The position numbers and the translations under genes were made by a program. The notes beneath the pieces were generated by a model. That model searched no databases and was not told where the DNA came from. It saw only the letters and a list, made by a program, of their open reading frames with translations. This document shows, one piece after another, positions 36,257-44,796 of a stretch of 64,000 nucleotides of DNA. The stretch covers positions 62,001 to 126,000 of the forward strand of contig NZ_CDME01000003.1 in assembly GCF_000826545.1 (NCBI RefSeq), given 5' to 3'. Source of the DNA: Kibdelosporangium sp. MJ126-NF4. GTDB taxonomy: Bacteria > Actinomycetota > Actinomycetes > Mycobacteriales > Pseudonocardiaceae. How positions within the stretch are numbered: position 1 is the first letter of the stretch; each line of letters opens with the position of its first letter.

Positions 36257-37365
36257 TGCGGGTTGTCCAACTCGCGAACTTCTACGGCCCGAAGTCCGGC
36301 GGACTGCGCACAGCCCTGCACCACCTGGGCGCCGGGTACTGCGCACAGGGCCACGAGGTGATCCTGGTCGTGCCCGGCGACCGGTTCGCGGACGAACCGA
36401 TGCCCAACGGCGTCAGGAGAATCACCCTGCCAGCGCCGAAAATCCCGGGAACAGGCGGCTACCGCGCGGTGGACCCGTGGCGGGTGCGGATGGTGTTGAC
36501 GAAACTGGAACCCGACCGCCTCGAAGTCTCCGACAGGCTGACACTGAGAGGGATGGGCAGATGGGCGCGGGGCAACGGAGTGCCCAGCGTGGTGATCTCC
36601 CACGAACGCCTTGACCGCCTGCTCGAACAGTTCCTCCTGCCGCCCCGCTGGGCGCGCAACGTCGCCGACGTCGCCAACCGCCGAATGGCAGGCGACTACG
36701 ACACAGTGGTGTGCACAACGGAATTCGCCCGCGAGGAGTTCGACAGGATAGGCGTGGGTAACGTCCGCAGGGTCCCACTGGGCGTGGACCTGTCGACGTT
36801 CACCCCGGCCAGGAGATCGCAGGAGCTGAGGAAGGACCTGACGGCGGGAGCGGACACCCTCCTGATCCACTGTGGACGCCTCTCGCCGGAGAAGCACGTG
36901 GAGCGAAGCGTGGACACCCTGGCCCAACTCCACACGGAAGGCCACAGCGCTCGCCTGGTGGTGGCGGGAGACGGCCCCAGCATGGGATCGCTGAGACGAA
37001 GATCGGCAGGCCTGCCGGTAACCTTCCTCGGCTTCGTCCAGTCCCGAACGGACGTCGCCCAACTCCTGGCAACGGCAGACGTCTCCCTGGCCCCGGGCCC
37101 GCACGAGACATTCGGCCTGGCGGCACTGGAAGCACTGGCATCGGGAACTCCGGTAGTGGTCTCGGCATCCTCGGCACTGAGAGAGATAGTCCAACCAGGC
37201 TGCGGCGCGGCAGTGGACGACCACGCGGGAGCCTTCGCCGACGCGGTCGAAAACCTACTGGCCGCCCCGGAACCAGGACGAAGGAAAGCGGCACGAGCAC
37301 GAGCCGAGGAATTCAGCTGGCCCTCCTCGGTGAAAGGAATGCTCAGCGCACTGGCCCTCGGCTGA
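36256..37365 (+). CDS. GT4 glycosyltransferase
   Basis: The protein has 369 aa from ATG 36256 (GTG 36253 also fits), overlapping the previous stop by one base. GT-B fold: LANFYGPKSGGLRTALHHLG at the start, GRLSPEKHVERSVDTLAQL and VVAGDGPSMGSLR in the donor half, and HETFGLAALEALASGTPVVV with the EX7E acids. Donor and acceptor are unknown; it probably works with the upstream enzyme. The second half uses A-ending and rare codons (ATA, AGA, GTA, GGA) unlike its neighbours. Confidence 0.88.
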   Translation: MRVVQLANFYGPKSGGLRTALHHLGAGYCAQGHEVILVVPGDRFADEPMPNGVRRITLPAPKIPGTGGYRAVDPWRVRMVLTKLEPDRLEVSDRLTLRGMGRWARGNGVPSVVISHERLDRLLEQFLLPPRWARNVADVANRRMAGDYDTVVCTTEFAREEFDRIGVGNVRRVPLGVDLSTFTPARRSQELRKDLTAGADTLLIHCGRLSPEKHVERSVDTLAQLHTEGHSARLVVAGDGPSMGSLRRRSAGLPVTFLGFVQSRTDVAQLLATADVSLAPGPHETFGLAALEALASGTPVVVSASSALREIVQPGCGAAVDDHAGAFADAVENLLAAPEPGRRKAARARAEEFSWPSSVKGMLSALALG

Positions 37366-37548
37366 CCTGTGCACGCCAGCAGTTGGTCATGGACCGTCTC
37401 CTCGGTCGTAACGATGTTTTCGCTCACCTGTTCAAGTTACCGGCACATACATCGCTCTGACAGTGAATTCACTCGAACGGGTTCAGCGTGGCTTAGAGGG
37501 TGCTCAGGTGGCATCACGAGAGGCTTTGTTCTCGCCTAGAGTTCGGTC
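37366..37548. promoter_or_regulatory. Region before menG with leaderless -10 box
   Basis: TAGAGT (37537-37542) ends 6 bases before ATG 37549, so menG is probably leaderless. A 12-base palindrome AGTGAATTCACT lies near 37460. It is not a Rex site, because the outer bases and spacing differ. Confidence 0.5.
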
Positions 37549-38235
37549 ATGTCGCGTGCCAGCCTGGACAAGAAGCCGCGCGAGGTCGCCGAGATGTTCG
37601 ACGGCGTCGCGCGCCGGTACGACCGGACCAACTCGGTCCTCACCATGGGATACGACCGGCGCTGGCGCGAGATGACCCGCCGGGTCCTCGACGCCCAGCC
37701 GGGCGAGAAGGTCCTCGACCTCGCCGCCGGGACCGGAGTCTCCACGGTGGCCTTCGCGCGCAACGGTGCCTACTGCGTCGCAGCCGACTTCTCGGTCGGC
37801 ATGCTCAGCAGCGGCGCCGCCCGCGAAGTGCCCAAGGTCGCCGCCGACGCCATGCGGCTGCCGTTCGCGGACGACTCCTTCAACGCGGTCACCGTGGTCT
37901 TCGGCATCCGCAACTTCTTCGACACGCAGGCGGCGCTCAGCGAGATGCTCCGCGTGGTCAAGCCGGGCGGGCGGCTGCTGGTCTGCGAGTTCTCGCAGCC
38001 GAAGTTCAGGCCGTTCCGGGCGTTGTTCCACTGGGGCATGAAACGGGTCGCGCCCGCCATCGCGAAGATCGTCTCCTCCAACCCGGCGGCCTATCGCTAT
38101 CTCGGTGAGTCGATCAAGGACTGGCACTCCCAGCGCGGCCTCGCCGAGATCATCGCCAAGGCCGGGTGGGGCGAGGTGGAGTGGATGAACCTCACCTTCG
38201 GAACCGTCGCGCTCCACCGCGCCACCAAGGCCTAG
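37549..38235 (+). CDS. menG: Demethylmenaquinone methyltransferase
   Basis: This SAM-dependent UbiE/MenG enzyme makes menaquinone from demethylmenaquinone. It has 228 aa. Motifs: [21 protein letters not shown], the SAM loop [26 protein letters not shown] and [18 protein letters not shown]. Lipid-facing C-terminal residues follow the family. Its stop codon overlaps the stop of the degraded minus-strand repeat fragment at 38232. Confidence 0.96.
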   Translation: MSRASLDKKPREVAEMFDGVARRYDRTNSVLTMGYDRRWREMTRRVLDAQPGEKVLDLAAGTGVSTVAFARNGAYCVAADFSVGMLSSGAAREVPKVAADAMRLPFADDSFNAVTVVFGIRNFFDTQAALSEMLRVVKPGGRLLVCEFSQPKFRPFRALFHWGMKRVAPAIAKIVSSNPAAYRYLGESIKDWHSQRGLAEIIAKAGWGEVEWMNLTFGTVALHRATKA

Positions 38236-38471
38236 GTCCGTTCGGTCACTGTGCAGGTGAGCCCAGTACTCGACAACGGCCGCGCGGGCAGCGGGTCGAT
38301 GTAGCCGCTGGACTGGAGTTTCAGCCACTGCGGATCCACATCGACCGTGGCGAGTTCCTGCGTGACAGGCTCCAGCCGGACGAAACGGCGAATGTACGCG
38401 TCGGCCACCGCCGATGTCGTCACGGTCCACTTCAGCACTCCGCCTTCGGCCGCTTCGGCGTGGGTGGGCGA
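38232..38471 (-). pseudogene. Degraded extra repeat of the hydrolase gene, in frame after its stop
   Basis: Read on the minus strand, this segment encodes THAEAAEGGVLKWTVTTSAV, then TVDVDPQWLKL and PLPARPLSS. It matches the hydrolase gene's own Calx-beta-like repeat (SHAETTEGGALKWTLTTSAV, TTDVDPQWFKE, PLPSRPLSK). It is in the same reading frame as that gene, separated from it by one TAG codon and a hairpin. It stops after about 80 codons, sharing a stop with menG. It is either a truncated second repeat or a partial duplication. Confidence 0.8.
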
Positions 38472-38473
38472 AA

Positions 38474-38505
38474 CAGTCGGGCCGGAAAAGATTCCGGCCC
38501 GACTG
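38474..38505 (-). terminator. Perfect 14-base hairpin after the hydrolase gene
   Basis: CAGTCGGGCCGGAA and TTCCGGCCCGACTG pair perfectly around a 4-base loop. On the minus strand the hairpin starts 2 bases after the stop codon and is followed by TTT. It is the clearest intrinsic-type terminator in the window. Confidence 0.8.
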
Positions 38506-38507
38506 GT

Positions 38508-41183
38508 CTACTTGCCGTCGGTCACTGTGCCGGTGACGTCCAGCGGGTTGCCGGTCGGTGGCCACGCGGAGAACTTCAGCCGGACCGATTCGGCCGGTTC
38601 GGCATCCTGGTCGACCACTGTGGGAATGGTGAACTCGCTGCTGAGCTGTCCCGGCTTGATGTCGGCACTCAGCCACAGACGTGCCTTCGACAACGGCCTG
38701 GACGGCAGGGGTTGCTCGTTGGAGTGTTCCTTGAACCACTGCGGATCCACGTCGGTCGTGGACAGCTCCTGCCCTTGCACGTCAGGGCTGGCCTGGCCGG
38801 AGCGGTACAGCGGCGAGTCGGCCACAGCCGACGTCGTCAGCGTCCACTTCAGCGCCCCGCCCTCGGTGGTCTCGGCGTGCGACGGCGCGATGGTCACCTC
38901 CGGCTCCGGGTCGTCGTTGAGCACCATCAGACCGCCGATGTAGCGGCCGGAGACGGTGCCCTGCAGCGCCTTGGCGAGGATCTTGCGGCTCGTGTCATAG
39001 CTCCACCTGGTGTTCCCGGTGACGTTGAGCGGGACCTTGAGCGTCTGCTGGCCCGGCTTGACCGTGAACACCTGGGTGGTGAACTTGGCGTCGTCCTCGT
39101 AGACGAACAACCGGACTGCGCCCGTGCCGTTGCCGGTCACGGTCACCGGGACGTCGTACGTGCGCGTGCCGGAGTCGCCCTCCTGCACAGACAGTCCGCC
39201 GATGTCGATGCGGGGCAGCGCGACCGGACGCGGGTCCGGCAGCCCGTTGGCCCAGCCGTACGCGTCGAGCAGCACGACGTCCCCGGCACCGGCGGTCGGC
39301 GTGACCTCCAGTTCGGCCACCTGACGCAGGTCGATGCCGTGTCCAGGCAGGGGCAGGCGGACCTCCTGCGCCCACAGCGCGGTTGTGCGTTCGGTCGCGG
39401 GGAGCCCGTCGACGCTGGCCGAGCCGAGCTTCGCCTTGCGGCCACGGGTGTCGGTGATGGTGACGTCGAACCTGGTGCCCGCGGTGTTCGGCGGGACGAT
39501 CAGCCGCAGCGCCAGGTTCCGTGCTCCGACAAGGGAAACCGGCTTGTCCGGGCGGACCGAACCAGCTCCGGCGAGCTTCACGGCGAACCGGTCGGGGTCG
39601 TCGTTCACGTCCCACATCTGCACGTAGTGCGGCTGCCAACTGCCGCGTTCCGAGCCTGAGCAGGAGTTCTGCTCGTCCGGCGTGACGATCTTGCACAGCT
39701 GGGCCTGCCCAGTGGTCTTGGTCGCCTGGTTGGGCACGACGAACGAGCCACGCGCGCCACCGACGGCGTGCGACAGCACCCGAGCGGGGCTGGCCGAGGG
39801 AGCACTGACTCCGGAGCCGTCGAGCAACGGCAGAACGCGCTGGTCACCGCCGAGGAAAACCCGTGCGGCGGCGGCGATGTAGGTCGCCCCGGCGGTTTGC
39901 TGCTGCTGGGCGGTCAGCCGCGTCGGCGTTCCCGGCGAGCACACCGCGTCGGGTTCCTGGCTCTGGAAGTCGTCGAACGCCGGTGCCTCCGCCTGTCCGG
40001 GTGTCCATTCGGTGTTGAAGAAGTTGTGGTTCGCGCCGACGAAGTACAGCGCGCTGTGCAGCGCGGTGCCGCGGCTCACGCCTCGGGTGGCGTCGATGTA
40101 CATCTGGCCCTGCAGGTCGCTGACGTCGCCGTCGCAGCCGGGCAGGATCGTCGCGGACGGCACGTCCGGCACCGGGTCGTGGCCGAAGATCGTCGGTCCG
40201 ATCAGCAGCGTGCCACGGATGTTCCAGCGCACCGGGCCGGGGTAGCCGGTGTCGCCCGGCGGTGGCGTCAGGCTGTCCATCGCCGCGCGGTTGACGCCTT
40301 CGCCGCCGCGCGAGTGCCCCATCAGCAGGACGTTCGACAGGTCGGCGACCGGGCCGTTCTTGACGACATCCGGCGCTGAACCGTGCCCGGCGCCTGCCCA
40401 GTCGGCCCACTTGGCCAGGTGCTGGCGCACCAGCGACGAACGACCTTGCGCGCCCTGGTCGATCGTGTCGCCGTCCTGCGCGTTGATGCCGTTCGCCGAG
40501 ATGGACACGGTCACGTATCCCTGTGAGGCGAGCAGTTGCTGCGCCTGCAGGTAACCCCGGTAGCTCGGGATGGACTTGGTGCCTGCCGGACACGGCCAGA
40601 CGAACGGGCCGTTGTCGGGGTTCGTGGGGTCGTAGCAGACGCCGTGCCTGCCGTGTAGGAACAACGCGAGTGGTCGTTTGCCCGGCGCACCGACCGGCGC
40701 GACCACGTTCGCCTGCATCTCCACTGCCTGCGGGTACTCCGGCAGCCTGATGGAGTCCAATGTGTACTCACCGGCGGCCGTCCTGAACGGGCCGGGCGTG
40801 CCGGGGTCGACCGGCGCCGCGGGCAGCGCGGCCGGTGCGGGCAGCGGCTTGGACTGCATCGGCCGCAGCGGTTCGCGCACGTCCAGCCGACGTCCCGACG
40901 AGCGGACTGCCAGCTTGCCGGGGTTGACCACGGTCGAGGCGGTGAGCGTGAACGTGCGGTGGTCGCTGGACGGGCGGGCCCGGCCGAGCAGCCGGTCGCC
41001 GTCCCAGAACTCGACCGCCGAGTCCCCGACCGGCAGTGGTGTGGGCGATTGCCACACCAGTTGGGTGCCGCTGACCGTCCACCCCGACGGCGCCTGCGGC
41101 GGGTTTGTGGACGGCTGTGCCTGCGCCGGTGTGGCCAAACCGACCACCAGCAGCGCAGGCAGCACCAATCTGGATATTCGCAT
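38508..41183 (-). CDS. Secreted alpha/beta hydrolase with Calx-beta-like C-terminal repeats
   Basis: The protein has 891 aa from ATG 41183, preceded by GGAGGG at 8 bases. A signal peptide (LVLPALLVVGLATPAQAQ) leads a beta N-domain. The hydrolase core follows with LALFLHGRHGV (oxyanion region), the nucleophile elbow GHSRGGEG (Ser291) and GANHNFFN near the acid/His part. The last 250 residues are beta-rich with VQEGDSGTRTYDVPVTVTGN and SHAETTEGGALKW, which look like Calx-beta repeats. Substrate unknown; a lipase or esterase acting outside the cell is possible. Confidence 0.82.
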   Translation of the reverse strand: MRISRLVLPALLVVGLATPAQAQPSTNPPQAPSGWTVSGTQLVWQSPTPLPVGDSAVEFWDGDRLLGRARPSSDHRTFTLTASTVVNPGKLAVRSSGRRLDVREPLRPMQSKPLPAPAALPAAPVDPGTPGPFRTAAGEYTLDSIRLPEYPQAVEMQANVVAPVGAPGKRPLALFLHGRHGVCYDPTNPDNGPFVWPCPAGTKSIPSYRGYLQAQQLLASQGYVTVSISANGINAQDGDTIDQGAQGRSSLVRQHLAKWADWAGAGHGSAPDVVKNGPVADLSNVLLMGHSRGGEGVNRAAMDSLTPPPGDTGYPGPVRWNIRGTLLIGPTIFGHDPVPDVPSATILPGCDGDVSDLQGQMYIDATRGVSRGTALHSALYFVGANHNFFNTEWTPGQAEAPAFDDFQSQEPDAVCSPGTPTRLTAQQQQTAGATYIAAAARVFLGGDQRVLPLLDGSGVSAPSASPARVLSHAVGGARGSFVVPNQATKTTGQAQLCKIVTPDEQNSCSGSERGSWQPHYVQMWDVNDDPDRFAVKLAGAGSVRPDKPVSLVGARNLALRLIVPPNTAGTRFDVTITDTRGRKAKLGSASVDGLPATERTTALWAQEVRLPLPGHGIDLRQVAELEVTPTAGAGDVVLLDAYGWANGLPDPRPVALPRIDIGGLSVQEGDSGTRTYDVPVTVTGNGTGAVRLFVYEDDAKFTTQVFTVKPGQQTLKVPLNVTGNTRWSYDTSRKILAKALQGTVSGRYIGGLMVLNDDPEPEVTIAPSHAETTEGGALKWTLTTSAVADSPLYRSGQASPDVQGQELSTTDVDPQWFKEHSNEQPLPSRPLSKARLWLSADIKPGQLSSEFTIPTVVDQDAEPAESVRLKFSAWPPTGNPLDVTGTVTDGK

Positions 41184-41273
41184 GTGAATTACCCTCCGGT
41201 TGTCCTCCGCAACCGGTTGTATCCACACTTTCGGGTAGCCGCAAGGTTGCTTAGCGTAATCAACCTCCGGTTT

Positions 41274-42719
41274 TCAGCGGTTGACCCAGCGTTCCCGCCA
41301 GGCGATGCTCAGCCCGATGGACCGCAGCACCTCGCCGGACTCGACGAGGTGGGCCATGACGTCCTGCTCGGCCTGTGAGCACAGGGTGCTCAACACGGCG
41401 GGAATGTCGACCCGGTCGACCGCCGGGTCCAGCGCGATGGAGACCTTCGCCCTGCCCCGAACCACCCCGCTGGGGGTCCGCCGGGAACGCGTGTAGTCCA
41501 CGCGCCCGCTGGTCACGTGCTCGCCCGACAAAAGGTGGTCGAGCACGGCACCGGGCACGTCACGCAGGGAAGGCAGCTGCCACGACGTCCAGATCGGCCG
41601 GTGCACGGTCTCCTCCGGCTCACCGACGCCCGGGTTGACCGGCCCGGTACGCAGCAGCTGGTAGTCCGTCGCGGGGGTGTCCTCGATCGGACTGGTCCGC
41701 CGCGCGCCGCGCCGCGCGGTCAGCCCACAGTCACGAGCCAGCGCGCCGAGCCCGGCCCCGATTGGCAGACATTTGCCAGACACCTCGCCGAGGGCTTGAC
41801 GAGCGGGCGCGACCGGTACGACGACGTTGACGAACGCGATCTCCTGCAGCGTCGCCTCGGAGATCGCCAGCAGGCCGATGTTGCGGGCCAGCAGGTCGGA
41901 CGCGATCGCCGCCGACGCGCCGACCCTGGCCGGTCCGACGAACGTCAGCAGCTGCGCGCAATCCGGCACCCCGGTCGGCGCCCAGCCGAACAGCTCGGTC
42001 TTCTTGCGCTGGTAGATGTCCGGTTCCTGGCGCAGCACCGACCACCACTCGCCGCGCACCCGGCCGAACCTGCGATCGGTGACCTGCAGGCCAAGGCCAT
42101 GTTCCGCGGCCATCCACGCGATGTCGCGAACCAGCGCCAAGCGTTTGCGCGGGTTGCCGGTGTCCAACGCGATCAGCATCCGCAACGCGAGGCCGTTCGA
42201 GACACGCGGCGCCTCACCGGACCCGTCGACACGGAAGCGCGGCGGCGGGTCCTTGAACGGCGCCACCGGTGACTGCAGGAACAAGATCGGCACGTCAGCG
42301 CCTGCGGCCGTGGTCATCACCTTGTACGCCAAGGTGATCATCAGGCTGTCGGCGTAGTCCGGGCGCCACGGCTCGTGCCCGAGGGTGAGCAGGATCTCGG
42401 TGCTGTGCGCGGAGTCGTACAGGAAGTCCGGGTTGATCATGACACTGCCGTCGAACCGGCCTGGCCCGTTGTCCTGCGCCAGCACGCCGACCTGCGGGTG
42501 GCTCGGGGTCACGGGCGACCAGGTGCGCAACTGGAATCCGACGCCACCGGTCCGGACCGACAGCAGCTCGCCGGTGCCGTCCGGTGGCCTGACACTGGGC
42601 GGTGGCCCGGTGAAATGCCCGACGCTGAACTCGATCGCGGGGCTCGCGGCGCCCGCGGCCCGTGCGGCGATCTTGGCGAGCGCGGGGTACTGGCGGGTCG
42701 CGTTACTCACGGGCGTCAC
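41274..42719 (-). CDS. Uncharacterised protein, second gene of a two-gene module
   Basis: The protein has 481 aa from GTG 42719 (GTG 42710 also possible). It overlaps the upstream gene's end by 17 or 8 bases, so the two are coupled. No signal peptide and no clear transmembrane helix. The sequence is mixed alpha/beta with VGHFTGPPPSVRPPDGTGEL, LLTLGHEPWRPDYADSLMI, RRFGRVRGEWWSVLRQEPDI and a C-terminal segment VDRVDIPAVLSTLCSQAEQD. I recognise no known domain. It is probably a cytosolic partner of the membrane protein encoded before it. Confidence 0.7.
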   Translation of the reverse strand: MTPVSNATRQYPALAKIAARAAGAASPAIEFSVGHFTGPPPSVRPPDGTGELLSVRTGGVGFQLRTWSPVTPSHPQVGVLAQDNGPGRFDGSVMINPDFLYDSAHSTEILLTLGHEPWRPDYADSLMITLAYKVMTTAAGADVPILFLQSPVAPFKDPPPRFRVDGSGEAPRVSNGLALRMLIALDTGNPRKRLALVRDIAWMAAEHGLGLQVTDRRFGRVRGEWWSVLRQEPDIYQRKKTELFGWAPTGVPDCAQLLTFVGPARVGASAAIASDLLARNIGLLAISEATLQEIAFVNVVVPVAPARQALGEVSGKCLPIGAGLGALARDCGLTARRGARRTSPIEDTPATDYQLLRTGPVNPGVGEPEETVHRPIWTSWQLPSLRDVPGAVLDHLLSGEHVTSGRVDYTRSRRTPSGVVRGRAKVSIALDPAVDRVDIPAVLSTLCSQAEQDVMAHLVESGEVLRSIGLSIAWRERWVNR

Positions 42720-44700
42720 GCCCCAACGTGGAGAAGTTCACGACACAGTCCTGCTTCCTCCTGCGTTTGGCCGAACCGGTGACCGCGGCGACGAGCCAGT
42801 TCGGGCAGACCGTGCTGACCGGTACCCGGCGGCGTCGTTTCACCGCGTTGGTGACGTTGTTCACGACCATCGAGACGGCCAGCACCGCCAGCAGCCAGAT
42901 GGCGACCTCGAACGGCCGCCCGAGCTCGTCGGCCTGCACCGCGGCCACGCACAGCGCGAGCGCGCCCGCGATGATCATCGACAGATACGCGATGTAGCGC
43001 GGAAAGAGCCGTAGCCTGCCCAGCACGGATCTGGCCGACGGGATGTCCAGCCTGGCCAGCAGCAGACCGGGAACCAACAGCAACACGGTGACGATCGCGT
43101 CGGCCGACGAGACCGGCGAGTGCTCCTCGAAGGTCGGTCTGAGCCGGGTGCCGACGTCGTCGAGGAAGAAGACGCCCCGGAAGATCCCCGGCTGCAGGAC
43201 CACGCCGAACGCGAGCACCAGCACGGTCACCGCCAGCAGCATCTTGGACACGTTCGACGCCAGCGACGGCGGATCGTCGACCAGCGCGATGTACAGGTTC
43301 GCCTCGACCGGTTCGACCGACTGCGGATCGGACCCGAACGGCCTGCGCCGCCAGTGCGCGTGCCCCGCGTTGTCCCTCGGATCGTTGTCCACGTACAGGT
43401 CTCTGTCCATATCGGACGATTCGAGGTCGTCGGCGAGGCCGCGCAGCATCGGCGCGGTGAACACGCCGTCGGCCAGCTTTCGGTAGTGGTCGGCCTCGTA
43501 CTTCTGGGAGAAGTCCGACAGCCACGCGATCAGCGTGCCGTCGTTCGCCCCGAAGGCCGGGCGCCTGCGGGTGAATCCCGCGTAGCACTCGTCGAGGTAG
43601 GTGCGGAACGCGTCGAGGTCGCGCTGCCGCCTGCGGCCGAACTCCGCCAGCCGCGAACCGATGCTCTGCAGTTCCTGTTCCAGCAGCTTCGGCGAGACGG
43701 AGTTCAGCGCGTCGTACTCCTCCGCGACCGCGCGGATGTCGTTGACCAGTGTCCGCAGCGCGGGCCCGTCCACGTCGCTGGTCAGGAAGAACCGCCGCAC
43801 CGCGATCTCCGGCGGCACTTCGATGGTCACGTGGTAGGAGTCGACCGCGCGGGGGATCACGGTCTGGTACCGCACGGTGAACTCGTGTCGTGGCAGGCCG
43901 CGCCGGATCGTGGCGCGGTTCTGCAGGTCCTGCGAGCGCGCGGGCATGACCGGCGCGTCGAACTGGAGGAACACCTGTGGCCGCGCTGTGGGCACCTCGG
44001 TGACCAGCAGGTACTCCGACGACGCGATGTCGAGCAGCCGGAGGAAGGCGCTGTCCGGCGGGAAGAGTTGAACAATCGCCTGCTCGGCTCGTTCCCGGAT
44101 GCTCTCCGAGTCGGTGGCCCTGCCGCGGTGCGAGTGGTCGCCCGCGAGCTTCGGCGGCTGGCCGCCGTTGTCGATCAGGTTGGCGATCGCGGCCTGGATG
44201 AGCCAGCGGGAGCGGTGCCGCCCGTGCCGGATGCCGTAGAGCGGGTCGTCCGGGTCGGCCGTGCGGGGATCGGCGTCGACGAACATGCGGAACGCCTTCG
44301 ACATGCCCTGGATGAGGGCGGTGGCGGTCTCCTGATGGGTGGCGCGGGGCATGACGGCGCCGTGTGCGTCGCGTACGACGACCGGTGCCTGGTCCGTGCG
44401 GGCCTGGCGGGCCACCGGCAGCCAGACGGTTCGGGGGTCGGTGGTGGCGTTGGGGTCGGTGCGCAACGCCTGGCGCTGGTCGTGGCACAGGGCTGTGAGG
44501 TTGATGTCGATACTGACCGATCGGGTCATGTGGGTGGAGTCGACCAAGGTCAGGGCTTCGGTCATCCGGTCGACGTGTTCCAGTCGTAACGCCAGCGCGA
44601 GCAGGTTGAGACCGAGCGCCTCCTGGTAGCCGTCGTGGGGTGGGGGTGAGGTCGGAATCGGCGTCTGCCATAACGCCGACCGCAACCGGTCAAGGGTCAT
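42703..44700 (-). CDS. Uncharacterised protein with C-terminal four-helix membrane domain
   Basis: The protein has 665 aa from ATG 44700, preceded by GGAGG at 6 bases. The first 480 residues are soluble, with a region of conserved-looking helices (LNLLALALRLEHVDRMTEAL) and a charged coiled segment (LEQELQSIGSRLAEFGRRRQ). Four hydrophobic helices follow at about 484-505, 535-552, 568-587 and 597-615, then a basic tail. No domain is recognised. It diverges from menJ across a 96-base region holding a Rex-like site. Confidence 0.72.
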   Translation of the reverse strand: MTLDRLRSALWQTPIPTSPPPHDGYQEALGLNLLALALRLEHVDRMTEALTLVDSTHMTRSVSIDINLTALCHDQRQALRTDPNATTDPRTVWLPVARQARTDQAPVVVRDAHGAVMPRATHQETATALIQGMSKAFRMFVDADPRTADPDDPLYGIRHGRHRSRWLIQAAIANLIDNGGQPPKLAGDHSHRGRATDSESIRERAEQAIVQLFPPDSAFLRLLDIASSEYLLVTEVPTARPQVFLQFDAPVMPARSQDLQNRATIRRGLPRHEFTVRYQTVIPRAVDSYHVTIEVPPEIAVRRFFLTSDVDGPALRTLVNDIRAVAEEYDALNSVSPKLLEQELQSIGSRLAEFGRRRQRDLDAFRTYLDECYAGFTRRRPAFGANDGTLIAWLSDFSQKYEADHYRKLADGVFTAPMLRGLADDLESSDMDRDLYVDNDPRDNAGHAHWRRRPFGSDPQSVEPVEANLYIALVDDPPSLASNVSKMLLAVTVLVLAFGVVLQPGIFRGVFFLDDVGTRLRPTFEEHSPVSSADAIVTVLLLVPGLLLARLDIPSARSVLGRLRLFPRYIAYLSMIIAGALALCVAAVQADELGRPFEVAIWLLAVLAVSMVVNNVTNAVKRRRRVPVSTVCPNWLVAAVTGSAKRRRKQDCVVNFSTLGRDARE

Positions 44701-44747
44701 GGATACCTCCGTGACCATCGTGTCCCAGCGCACGTGCGGCGCGCAGC

Positions 44748-44785
44748 TAGAATTGCGCCAAGGGGAGATCGTGAAACCATTCACA
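44748..44785 (+). promoter_or_regulatory. menJ promoter with Rex-like operator
   Basis: A strong -10, TAGAAT, is at 44748-44753. CGTGAAACCATTCACA at 44770-44785 matches the Rex operator TGTGAA-N4-TTCACA in 11 of 12 half-site bases; only the first T is C. It would lie 10-25 bases after the transcription start, a roadblock position. GGGAG and GTG 44797 follow. Confidence 0.6.
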
Positions 44786-44796
44786 AGGGAGCGGCT

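Noticed and set aside
37460..37471. AGTGAATTCACT before menG as a Rex site
   Set aside because: It lacks the outer TG/CA bases and the four-base spacer of the Rex operator.
44734..44796. Earlier ATG start for menJ at 44734
   Set aside because: It would include the -10 box and the Rex-like operator in the coding region, and the added residues are not family-like. GTG 44797 has GGGAG upstream.
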